From SFEL01 sp045592165 (GTDB lineage Bacteria > Bacillota > Clostridia > Christensenellales > CAG-138), in contig JAZNUG010000164.1 in NCBI GenBank assembly GCA_045592165.1, positions 1 through 18,001 on the forward strand: a stretch of DNA of 18,001 nucleotides, given 5' to 3'. The translations under genes were made by a program, and so were the position numbers. A model generated the notes under the pieces. It worked only from the letters and a program-made list of their open reading frames with translations. It ran no database searches and was not told the DNA's origin. Numbering within the stretch: position 1 is the first letter of the stretch; each line of letters starts with the position of its first letter. Below are positions 6,396 to 13,931 of this stretch, in pieces.

Positions 6396-7721
6396 GTGCC
6401 CCATAATGCAAGCATACTGCTTAGTCTCTCCATAGCCCTGCTGTCCGGTCTGCTTTTATCCAGGCTGGCAAAGAAAGTGAACCTTCCCGCCGTTACCGCA
6501 TACCTTGTGGCAGGCGTATTAATAGGCCCTTTCCTGCTGGGCGCTCTGGATATCCCCGGCATAGGCATAACCGCCCATCATCTCGAAAGCTTCGGCATAA
6601 TTTCTGACCTTGCCCTGGGCTTTATCGCCTTTTCCATGGGCAATGAATTCCGCCGCAGCCAGCTGAAGGAAGTAGGCAGGCGGGCCGCCATAGTCGGCGT
6701 TGCTCAGGCCCTGTTTACTGCTGTTGTGGTGGATGCAGCCCTTATCGGTCTGCATCTTGCTATGCCTGATAAACTCCCCCTTTCCGCCGCAATAGTCCTC
6801 GGCGCCGTTGCCACCGCCACTGCCCCTGCCGCCACCCTCATGGTTGTGCGCCAATACAAGGCAAAGGGCCCCGTAACCGATATGCTGCTGCCTGTGGTTG
6901 CCATTGACGATGCAGTTGGCCTTATGGTGTTTGCAATATCCTTCGGCGTGGCAAAATCCATCAGCATAGGCAATGTGGATGTGCTGTCCGTAATTCTTGA
7001 GCCTTTGCTGGAGGTTATCCTTTCCCTGACCCTGGGCCTTGTAATGGGACTGCTTTTCACCCTCTGCGAAAAGTTCTTCCATTCCCGTTCCAAGCGCTCC
7101 GCGGTATCCGTTACCTTTGTTATGCTTACGGTCGCCCTGTCCTCCGCAAGCTTTAATATAGGCGGAATACATATCGCCTTTTCCTCTCTGCTTTCCTGCA
7201 TGATGATGGGTACCATATTCTGCAATATCTGCGATGTATCCGAAGAGCTGATGGATCGCATGGACAGATGGACCGCCCCTGTGCTCATTCTGTTCTTTGT
7301 AATCAGCGGCGCAGAGCTGGATCTCAGGGTATTTTCCGACTCTGCAGTTGTGATCATCGGCCTTATGTACATACTTTCCCGCTCCCTGGGCAAGTACTTC
7401 GGCGCAGGCATCAGCTCCCGGGCAACCGGCTGCGACGGCAATATCGTCAAGTATCTGGGAATTACTCTGCTGCCTCAGGCAGGCGTTGCCCTTGGCATGG
7501 CTATTAAGGCCATGGAGCTTGGCCCCGACGGTACGATTGTGCGCAATATCACCCTGTTTGCGGTACTTATCTACGAAATAATAGGCCCCTTCCTTACCAA
7601 GCTTGCCCTTACCAAGGCAGGCGATATCAAGACCGAAGGCAAGACCAGCGCCAGGGGAAGCTATTTCGACAGGCGTCCCTTTGAAACCCATAATATCTAT
7701 ATTGTAAACAAGCCTGAATAA
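6396..7721 (+). CDS. Cation/proton antiporter (CPA2-like, Na+/H+ exchanger family)
   Basis: The 441-residue integral membrane protein has about 12-13 hydrophobic segments and the Na_H_Exchanger layout. The N-terminus LSRLAKKVNLPAVTAYLVAG and GPFLLG form the first inverted repeat start. ATATAPAAT (139-147) resembles the unwound-helix stretch, and IDDAVGLMVF holds the Asp-Asp pair D171/D172 that in NapA/NhaA-type carriers goes with electrogenic exchange. The short tail (about 400-441) is cytosolic and polar, with no TrkA-N or TrkA-C domain, so it is not a full KefB/KefC. The ion (Na+ or K+) cannot be decided. The start is GTG at 6396, nine bases after AGAAGG. The gene has its own promoter and terminator and is preceded by a structured leader, which suggests control by ion level or a related signal. 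Confidence 0.9.
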   Translation: MPHNASILLSLSIALLSGLLLSRLAKKVNLPAVTAYLVAGVLIGPFLLGALDIPGIGITAHHLESFGIISDLALGFIAFSMGNEFRRSQLKEVGRRAAIVGVAQALFTAVVVDAALIGLHLAMPDKLPLSAAIVLGAVATATAPAATLMVVRQYKAKGPVTDMLLPVVAIDDAVGLMVFAISFGVAKSISIGNVDVLSVILEPLLEVILSLTLGLVMGLLFTLCEKFFHSRSKRSAVSVTFVMLTVALSSASFNIGGIHIAFSSLLSCMMMGTIFCNICDVSEELMDRMDRWTAPVLILFFVISGAELDLRVFSDSAVVIIGLMYILSRSLGKYFGAGISSRATGCDGNIVKYLGITLLPQAGVALGMAIKAMELGPDGTIVRNITLFAVLIYEIIGPFLTKLALTKAGDIKTEGKTSARGSYFDRRPFETHNIYIVNKPE

Positions 7722-7736
7722 ACCATATTCTTTCAA

Positions 7737-7772
7737 AAGCTGCGGTATATGCCGCGGCTTTTTTGTTTTTTC
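7737..7772 (+). terminator. Terminator of the antiporter gene
   Basis: AAGCTGCGG (7737-7745) pairs with CCGCGGCTT (7752-7760), including one G-U pair, followed by TTTTGTTTTTT. It starts 16 bases past the stop codon. Confidence 0.92.
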
Positions 7773-7916
7773 ATCCCGCCAAATGCTGTCAGTCCCGGCA
7801 TATTTTCGGCAATTCCCCTCCGGATTTTCCATATGCTGCACACCCTTCCGCCCCTTACCTTTGCCCTTTCTCCCCTTCCTCTGATAGCCTGTTTGGGTAA
7901 AAGGAGGATAAAGAAT

Positions 7917-8735
7917 ATGAAAAAGAAAATGCTTGGTATTATACTGGCCTGCGCCATGCTGCTGCCGGGCGCGGCCCTTGCCGCATCCGGTTCTGTCACA
8001 GGAGATATGGTAAATATGCGTACCGGCCCCGGCCTTGGCTATCCCCGCATAAGATATCTGTATAAGGGCGACAGCGTTACCGTAAAGGGGGAAACCAACG
8101 GCTGGATATCCGTATCCCACAACGGTGCTGATGGATATGTGTATTCGGATTACATCGCCGCTGCCGCTCCTTCGGCAAACCTTAAACTGGGCAGCCGGGG
8201 CAGCGAAGTAAAGTCCCTTCAGCAGGAGCTTATACTGCTGGGCTATCTGGAAGGCGCAGCGGACGGCATATTCGGCCCCAAGACCCAATCCGCCGTCATA
8301 TCCTATCAGCGCAAAAACGGCCTGTCTCCCGACGGCATTGCGGGCAAGCTCACCCGCAAGGCAGTATCCAATGAGGTTGGCAGGATAAATACCGTCATCT
8401 CCACCGCAAAGAAGTATCTGGGCACGGCCTACGTTACCGGCGGCTCCAACCCCTCCACCGGCTTTGACTGCTCCGGCCTCACCCAGTACAGCCACGCTCA
8501 GGCAGGCATATCCATCCCCCGGGTATCCTATCAGCAGGCGGCAGGCGGCGTATCAGTAAGCCGTTCAGGGCTGCGTCCTGGCGATATAGTGTGCTTCAAC
8601 AGCCCCGTTTCCCACGTGGGCATATACCTTGGAGATAATAAATTCATCCACAGCTCCAAGCCCGGCGACGTGGTAAAGATAACCGACCTGAAGTACATGA
8701 ACCTGACCAAGATAGCACGGTATACAGGAAAATAG
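7917..8735 (+). CDS. Secreted SH3b / PG_binding / NlpC-P60 cell-wall hydrolase
   Basis: This 272-residue protein has a Sec signal peptide (KKK start, hydrophobic 5-20, AxA-type site near 21-23). Next come a bacterial SH3 domain (about 25-82, VNMRTGPGLGYPRI, WISVSHNGADGYVYSDYI), a PG_binding_1 domain (about 88-150, LQQELILLGYLEGAADGIFG) and an NlpC/P60 domain (about 155-272). The catalytic Cys is C185 in FDCSG, the catalytic His H233 in SHVGIYLGD, and H245 in FIHSS fits the third position. NlpC/P60 enzymes cut peptide links in peptidoglycan stems, typically next to D-Glu. The open frame extends upstream to 7749, but AAGGAGGA at 7901-7908 and the signal peptide fix the ATG at 7917. The 144 bases before it are pyrimidine-rich and I see no good promoter there. 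Confidence 0.94.
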   Translation: MKKKMLGIILACAMLLPGAALAASGSVTGDMVNMRTGPGLGYPRIRYLYKGDSVTVKGETNGWISVSHNGADGYVYSDYIAAAAPSANLKLGSRGSEVKSLQQELILLGYLEGAADGIFGPKTQSAVISYQRKNGLSPDGIAGKLTRKAVSNEVGRINTVISTAKKYLGTAYVTGGSNPSTGFDCSGLTQYSHAQAGISIPRVSYQQAAGGVSVSRSGLRPGDIVCFNSPVSHVGIYLGDNKFIHSSKPGDVVKITDLKYMNLTKIARYTGK

Positions 8736-8746
8736 CCAAACTAAAA

Positions 8747-8775
8747 GACCGCACAGCCCAGTGCGGCCTTTTTAT
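8747..8775. terminator. Bidirectional terminator between the NlpC/P60 gene and tex
   Basis: CCGCAC (8749-8754) pairs with GTGCGG (8761-8766) around AGCCCA. The plus strand leaves with CCTTTTTATT and the minus strand with TCTTTTAG. It follows the hydrolase stop by 11 bases and is the first U-tailed hairpin reached by the tex transcript. Confidence 0.85.
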
Positions 8776-8820
8776 TGCTTTATCCAGGAAAAGCCCGGTT
8801 TAAATATTAATTATCCCCTT

Positions 8821-8887
8821 CGCTTTTCTTTCTCTTTTTGCTTCTTTTTCTTCTTTCTTTTCCCGCGAAAAGAAAGAGAAAAAGAAG
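8821..8887 (-). repeat. Long hairpin element behind tex (copy A)
   Basis: Plus-strand arms 8841-8862 and 8867-8887 pair along 21 bp with one bulged base around a four-base loop. On the minus strand (sense with tex) the second arm ends ..GAAG and is followed at once by CAAAAAGAGAAAGAAAAG. The hairpin starts 13 bases after the tex stop. The element behind the glycosyltransferase (15127-15190) has the same arm length, loop size, inner GAAAAG closing and A/G-rich tail. Confidence 0.6.
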
Positions 8888-8900
8888 GTAAAGAAAGAAA

Positions 8901-11015
8901 CTAATCCTTCTTCATGGTCAGCGAAATACGCTTCTTTTTCTGATCCACTTCCAGTACCCACACCGTGACGATATCGCCGGGCTTGAGCACCTCGGAGGGA
9001 TGGCGGATAAATTTATCGCATATGCGTGAGATATGCACAAGGCCATCCTGATGAACGCCTATATCTACGAATGCGCCAAAGTCCACCAGATTGCGTACAG
9101 TGCCGGTAAGCTCCATTCCGGGTACAAGGTCCTTCATCTCCACCACGTCGCTTCTCAGCAGGGGAGGAGGCAGTTCCTCGCGGGGGTCGCGGCCGGGCTT
9201 CTGCAGTTCCTTTACGATATCCCGCATGGTGGGCACGCCCATGCCGCAATGCTCCGCGGCCTTTGCTTCGCCCATGGCCTTTATGGAATCATTAAGTGCG
9301 GATATGTCATTGCCGCACAGCTTAAGCAGCTCTTTCGCACCCTTGTAGGATTCAGGATGGACGGCGGTATTGTCCAGCATTTCCTTGCTTTCAGGCACCC
9401 TCAGGAAGCCTGCACACTGTTCATATGCCTTGGGGCCAAGCTTGGGTACCTTCAGCAGCTCTTTGCGGCTTGTAAAGGCTCCTGCGGCCTCACGGTAGGC
9501 AACGATGTTCTTCGCAATGGTGCTGTTTACGCCGGAAACATAGGACAGCAAAGATGGAGATGCGGTATTCAGATCCACGCCAACGCTGTTTACGCAATCC
9601 TCAACCACACCGCTGAGGGTTTCATCCAGCCGCTTCTGGGGCATATCGTGCTGATACTGCCCCACGCCTATGCTGCGGGGCTCAATCTTAACCAGCTCCG
9701 CAAGGGGGTCCTGAAGGCGGCGGGCGATGGATACGGCGCTTCTGAGAGAAACATCGTAATCGGGAAATTCCTCTGCGCCCAGCTTTGATGCAGAGTATAC
9801 CGAGGCACCTGCCTCGCTTACGATAACGTATTTTACATCCGTACCGCGAACGGTGTCTGCGGCAAACTTTTCGGTTTCCCGGCCTGCAGTACCGTTGCCG
9901 ATGGCGATTACGGATACGTTGTGCTTCTTTATCAGGCGGGTGACGATTTCTTCCGCTTCCCTCACCTTATTATGGGGCTGAACGGGATAAATAACGGCGG
10001 TATCCAGTACCTTGCCCGTTTCGTCAACTACCGCAACCTTGCAGCCGGTGCGGTATCCGGGGTCAAGGCCCATTGTGACCTTATTCTTAACAGGGGGCTG
10101 CATCAGCAAGGGTTTAAGGTTTACGGCAAAGGTGCCTATGGCCTGCTCTGCGGCGGCATCCGTCAATGCAGAGCGCAGTTCGCGGGATACAGAGGGATAA
10201 ATAAGCCTGCTCCATGCATCAATTGCTGCGGCTTCAACTTCCTTTGAGCAGGGATTGCTGCCCCGCACAACGCTGCCGGCAATAATATTTTCTGCCTGAT
10301 CCTCAGGTATGTTTACGGATACCTTAAGAAATCCTTCCTTTTCGCCGCGGTTTATAGCAAGCACACGGTAGCCGGGGATGGTGGACAATGCTTCAGAAAA
10401 ATCCGCGTACATTTCATATACGCCCTTGTCCTCCTGGGCGGCGGCGGAAGAAAGGGTGCCTTTGCGCTGGGCAAGAGCCTTTATTTCACGGCGGATATCC
10501 GCAGAGTCAGACAGCCGCTCCGCTATTATATCCCTTGCGCCGGCAAGGGCCTCGGCGGCATTATTTACGCCCTTATCGGGATTGACAAACTTTTCTGCAA
10601 GCTGGATGGGGTCTCCGCTTTCCTGCATCAGGAGCCTTGCCGCAAGGGGAGTAAGTCCCCTCTCCTTGGCGATGGAGGCGCGGGTGGTGCGCTTCTGCTT
10701 ATAGGGACGGTACAGGTCCTCAAGCTCCGCAAGGGTAGCAGCTGCGTCTATCTTTTTCTCCAGGGCTTCGGTAAGCTTTTCCTGGGCGGCGATGGCGGTC
10801 TTTACTTCTTCGCGGCGCTGCTGCAGGCCCCGAAGGTATGCGAGCCTGTCCGCCAGCTTTCGTATCTGCTGGTCATCCATGCTGCCTGTAAGCTCCTTGC
10901 GGTAGCGGGCGATGAAGGGCACGGTACTGCCTCCATCCAGCAGCTCAACGACGTTCTTTACATGGGCCTGAGTTTCATTCAGCTCAGCGGCCAGCTGGGT
11001 TATTATGGTTTGCAT
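8901..11015 (-). CDS. tex: Tex family RNA-binding protein (transcription accessory protein)
   Basis: The 704-residue cytosolic protein has the full Tex architecture. An N-terminal helical module (about 1-300) includes STVPFIARYRKELTG (30-44) and LYRPYKQKRTTRASIAKERG. The YqgF/RNase H-like domain (about 312-440) starts MGLDPGYRTG. The tandem helix-hairpin-helix region (about 470-540) contains VDLNTASPSLLSYVSG, and the C-terminal S1 domain is at about 630-700 (GTVRNLVDFGAFVDIG, DGLVHIS). Tex proteins bind nucleic acid and affect transcription and stress or virulence traits; the biochemical role is still loose. Two ATG codons in tandem (11018, 11015) follow AGGAG. The second has the better spacing of six bases and is chosen. 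The longer open frame up to 11156 crosses the promoter and a terminator, so it is not used. Confidence 0.95.
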   Translation of the reverse strand: MQTIITQLAAELNETQAHVKNVVELLDGGSTVPFIARYRKELTGSMDDQQIRKLADRLAYLRGLQQRREEVKTAIAAQEKLTEALEKKIDAAATLAELEDLYRPYKQKRTTRASIAKERGLTPLAARLLMQESGDPIQLAEKFVNPDKGVNNAAEALAGARDIIAERLSDSADIRREIKALAQRKGTLSSAAAQEDKGVYEMYADFSEALSTIPGYRVLAINRGEKEGFLKVSVNIPEDQAENIIAGSVVRGSNPCSKEVEAAAIDAWSRLIYPSVSRELRSALTDAAAEQAIGTFAVNLKPLLMQPPVKNKVTMGLDPGYRTGCKVAVVDETGKVLDTAVIYPVQPHNKVREAEEIVTRLIKKHNVSVIAIGNGTAGRETEKFAADTVRGTDVKYVIVSEAGASVYSASKLGAEEFPDYDVSLRSAVSIARRLQDPLAELVKIEPRSIGVGQYQHDMPQKRLDETLSGVVEDCVNSVGVDLNTASPSLLSYVSGVNSTIAKNIVAYREAAGAFTSRKELLKVPKLGPKAYEQCAGFLRVPESKEMLDNTAVHPESYKGAKELLKLCGNDISALNDSIKAMGEAKAAEHCGMGVPTMRDIVKELQKPGRDPREELPPPLLRSDVVEMKDLVPGMELTGTVRNLVDFGAFVDIGVHQDGLVHISRICDKFIRHPSEVLKPGDIVTVWVLEVDQKKKRISLTMKKD

Positions 11016-11054
11016 CATAATCTCCTGTAATATGGTTTTTTGCCAACAGATGCA

Positions 11055-11081
11055 ATTATACCACATTTTATCCAATATCAA
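11055..11081 (-). promoter_or_regulatory. Promoter of tex
   Basis: On the minus strand, TATAAT (11055-11060) is preceded by TGG, giving an extended -10. TTGATA (11076-11081) lies 15 bases upstream. The -35 overlaps the end of the ATPase terminator. Confidence 0.7.
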
Positions 11082-11108
11082 AAGCCGCACCGTATTGATG
11101 CGGCTTTT
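11080..11108 (-). terminator. Terminator of the Ca2+-ATPase gene
   Basis: AAAAGCCGCA (11080-11089) pairs with TGCGGCTTTT (11099-11108) around nine bases. On the minus strand the 3' side gives a four-T run, starting 11 bases after the ATPase stop. It is symmetrical, so it could also stop plus-strand reads. Confidence 0.85.
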
Positions 11109-11119
11109 TGCATTAGGTT

Positions 11120-13732
11120 TTATTTTGCGTCCCTGATAAGGCCGACAGCCTTGCACAGTTCCATAATTACCAGAGGAACAAGGGACAGGCCAAAGCCGAT
11201 AAGATACAGCTTGCCGGGCAGCCTGATAAGCTCAAAGGCCACGCCCACAGGGGTGAACAGCACCAGCGATACCAGCAGCACAGAACCGAGACAAGCAAGG
11301 TTCAGCTTGGAATTGGTGAAGAAGCCGATTTTGAAAAGTGACTTGTCAGAGCGCATGTTGTAGGCCTGTATTACCTGAGAAATGGCCAGCACCATGAATG
11401 CCAGTGTGCGTCCGCCCTCCACTATTCCTGTCGCGTTCTCGCCGATGCGGAAGCCAACGAGGGACAATGCACCGAACATCAGACCCAGCAGTGCAATGCG
11501 GATGCCAAGGCCGTTTGCAAATATGCCTTCGTCCCGGGGCTTGGGCTTTCTGTCCATAATGTCATTTTCAACAGGCTCCATGCCCAGGGCGATTGCGGGA
11601 AGGCTGTCGGTAACCAGATTTATCCACAGCAGCTGCATGGAAAGCAGGGGGGATTTATGCCACAGCAGCATTGCGCTGAATACTGCAACAACCTCGCCTA
11701 TGTTGGTGCCCAGCAGGAAACCCACAACCTTCTTGATGTTGGCATAAATGCCGCGGCCCTCACGGACTGCCTCAACGATGGTGGCAAAGTTATCGTCGGT
11801 AAGGGTCATATCTGCGGCGCCCTTTGCAACGTCTGTACCTGTAATGCCCATTGCGCAGCCGATATCCGCCGCCTTAAGGGCAGGGGCATCGTTTACGCCG
11901 TCGCCTGTCATGGATACAACCTGGCCCTTGCGCTGCCATGCCTTAACTATGCGTATCTTGTTTTCGGGAGAAACGCGGGCATATACGGCAATGCCTTCCA
12001 CAGCCTCATCCAGCTCTCTGTCAGTCATGGTATCCAGCTCTGCGCCGGTGATTGCCCTGTCTCCCTCAAGAAGTATGCCAAGTTCCTTTGCTATTGCCGC
12101 CGCGGTAACCACGTGGTCGCCGGTTATCATTATGGGCTTGATGCCTGCCCTGCGGCAAACCTCAACCGCCGCCTTTGCCTCAGGCCTTGGAGGATCAATC
12201 ATGCCCACAAGGCCAAGGAAGGTAAGGTCTTTTTCAAGGGCAGCAGAGGTGGGCTCTGCGGGGACTTCGTCAATAATGCGATAGCCGACCGCCAGCACGC
12301 GGAGGGCCTGACGGCTCATCTCTTCGGTAAGCTCCTTGCCCTTTGCGGTATCGCCCGCTATGCAGCGGGGAGCCATCATATCAAATGCGCCCTTTACTAT
12401 TACCACGTTTTTGCCGTCAATGCGGTTTACGGTGGACATGAGCTTTCTGTCGGAATCAAAAGGAATCTCTGCAAGGCGGGGATAATCCTCGCCCAGCTTT
12501 TCCTTGGGCATGCCCATATTGTGGGCCGCAAGCACTATGGCGGTCTCGGTGGGGTCGCCTATGTGCTGCTCCTTGCCCTCTTCAAGCAGCACGGTGCCGT
12601 CGCAGCAGAGGGAGCCATACATCAGCAGGTTTCTGGCAGCCTCGGAATTGCCGCTGCCTATATCCTCCACATCCCCGCCGTCAGCCCATGCCTTGATGAG
12701 GGTCATGCGGTTCTGGGTGAGGGTGCCGGTCTTATCGGAACAGATAATGCTTGCGCTGCCCAGAGTTTCAACTGCGGGCAGGCGGCGGATAAGGGCGTTG
12801 CGCTTTACCATGCGCTGTACGCCTATGGACAGCACGATGGTAACTATTGCAGGCAGGCCTTCGGGTATTGCGGAAACTGCAAGGGATACCGCCGTCATGA
12901 ATATTTCCATGGCAGGTATGCCGTTCATCAGGCCTATTACCAGAATTACGGCGCAGGCGCCAAGGGCCATTATGCCAAGGTACTTACCAAGCTGTGTAAG
13001 GCGCAGCTGCAGGGGGGTGGGGCCTTCGCCCTCGCCGTCCAGCAGGTTTGCAATGCGGCCCATTTCGGTATCCATACCGGTGGCAGTTACCACGGCCAGT
13101 GCAGAGCCGTAGGTTACGCTGCAGCCGGAGTAAATCATATTCACCCTGTCGCCAAGGGGAGCCCGGTCTGCTATTTCGGCTTCCGCGTCCTTTTCTGCGG
13201 GAACGGATTCACCGGTAAGCGCAGATTCCTCGCACTTAAGGCTGGCGCTCTTAAGAAGCCTTGCATCCGCAGGCACAAAGTCGCCCGCCTCAAGACGGAT
13301 TATGTCGCCGGGTACCAGCTCTGCCGCATCCACTATGCGCTCAACGCCCTCGCGGATTACCTTTGCATGGGGAGCAGACAGGTTTTTCAGCGCATCCAGC
13401 GCCTTCTCCGCCTTGCTCTCCTGCATTACGCCCAGCACCGCGTTAAGTATAACGATAAGCAGTATCAGCGAAGGCTCAAAGAATTCCTTCGCATTGCCCT
13501 CCATGATGGCTATCACGAAGGATACCGCTGCCGCCGCTATCAGTATCAGTATCATTACATCCCTGAACTGATCAAGGAAGCGCTGGAAAAATGTTTTTTT
13601 CTTCTTTTCCTTCAGCTTGTTCTCGCCGTATTTTTCAAGGCGCTGGCGAACCTGTTCCATGGCAAGTCCCTTGGGAGACTCCACTTCCAGCCGATTCAGC
13701 ACAGCTTCACGGCTCTCGTTGTAAAAAGACAC
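11120..13732 (-). CDS. Cation-translocating P-type ATPase, Ca2+ (SERCA-like, P2A)
   Basis: This 870-residue membrane pump probably exports Ca2+ using ATP. Domains in order: N-terminal cation_ATPase_N (about 5-75); actuator domain with TGES (173-176); M4 with AIPEGLP (E291); phosphorylation site CSDKTGTLTQN (D333); nucleotide domain with DPTETA (393-398) and KGAF (447-450); hinge MTGDGVNDAPAL (608-619); and six C-terminal helices. Ca2+ ligands of SERCA site II are conserved (E291; N705 and D709 in NLVTDSLP). The M5 site I residues are also present (N677 and E680 in GTNIGEVV), while the M8 Glu appears as Gln (Q786), so stoichiometry is uncertain. The start is GTG at 13732, eleven bases after AAGGAGG, a long but usable gap. 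The whole gene is also open on the other strand, which is a codon-bias effect. Confidence 0.94.
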   Translation of the reverse strand: MSFYNESREAVLNRLEVESPKGLAMEQVRQRLEKYGENKLKEKKKKTFFQRFLDQFRDVMILILIAAAAVSFVIAIMEGNAKEFFEPSLILLIVILNAVLGVMQESKAEKALDALKNLSAPHAKVIREGVERIVDAAELVPGDIIRLEAGDFVPADARLLKSASLKCEESALTGESVPAEKDAEAEIADRAPLGDRVNMIYSGCSVTYGSALAVVTATGMDTEMGRIANLLDGEGEGPTPLQLRLTQLGKYLGIMALGACAVILVIGLMNGIPAMEIFMTAVSLAVSAIPEGLPAIVTIVLSIGVQRMVKRNALIRRLPAVETLGSASIICSDKTGTLTQNRMTLIKAWADGGDVEDIGSGNSEAARNLLMYGSLCCDGTVLLEEGKEQHIGDPTETAIVLAAHNMGMPKEKLGEDYPRLAEIPFDSDRKLMSTVNRIDGKNVVIVKGAFDMMAPRCIAGDTAKGKELTEEMSRQALRVLAVGYRIIDEVPAEPTSAALEKDLTFLGLVGMIDPPRPEAKAAVEVCRRAGIKPIMITGDHVVTAAAIAKELGILLEGDRAITGAELDTMTDRELDEAVEGIAVYARVSPENKIRIVKAWQRKGQVVSMTGDGVNDAPALKAADIGCAMGITGTDVAKGAADMTLTDDNFATIVEAVREGRGIYANIKKVVGFLLGTNIGEVVAVFSAMLLWHKSPLLSMQLLWINLVTDSLPAIALGMEPVENDIMDRKPKPRDEGIFANGLGIRIALLGLMFGALSLVGFRIGENATGIVEGGRTLAFMVLAISQVIQAYNMRSDKSLFKIGFFTNSKLNLACLGSVLLVSLVLFTPVGVAFELIRLPGKLYLIGFGLSLVPLVIMELCKAVGLIRDAK

Positions 13733-13790
13733 TGCTGTCTCTTCCTCCTTATCATAAATAAACTTTGATTACAAAATTTTCCTATGATGT

Positions 13791-13819
13791 ATTGTATCAG
13801 CAACCCATCCTTCATTCAA
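13791..13819 (-). promoter_or_regulatory. Promoter of the Ca2+-ATPase gene
   Basis: On the minus strand, TTGAAT (13814-13819) and TACAAT (13791-13796) are exactly 17 bases apart, about 60 bases before the GTG. Two TTGACG repeats lie further upstream at 13840-13856. Confidence 0.75.
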
Positions 13820-13931
13820 TGGAGATATTTCAAACATTACGTCAACAATCCGTCAAATTTTACCTCCTTCACGCTGTTCAATCCCTCTCCGCCGTGGTAA
13901 ACTTTTACTTAAGATTAATCAGGAGCACGCT

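Noticed and set aside
7749..7916. 56-codon upstream extension of the NlpC/P60 gene
   Set aside because: It starts inside the antiporter terminator, and the later ATG has AAGGAGGA and opens a signal peptide.
6519..8495. 658-codon open frame on the minus strand across the antiporter and NlpC/P60 genes
   Set aside because: It spans two well-supported genes, their spacer and a terminator, and its composition (Gly, His, Lys-rich) is that of an antisense shadow.
8821..8887. Reading the long A/G-rich hairpin as the tex terminator
   Set aside because: The minus strand leaves the hairpin into an A/G-rich stretch, not a U-run; a proper U-tailed hairpin follows at 8747-8768.
11016..11156. Extended start for tex
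   Set aside because: It would include the tex promoter, the ATPase terminator and part of the ATPase coding end.
11657..13768. 703-codon open frame on the plus strand across the Ca2+-ATPase gene
   Set aside because: It mirrors the ATPase and has no ribosome binding site or family features; it is rich in Cys, His and Tyr. It stays open because TTA, CTA and TCA codons are rare in the real gene.
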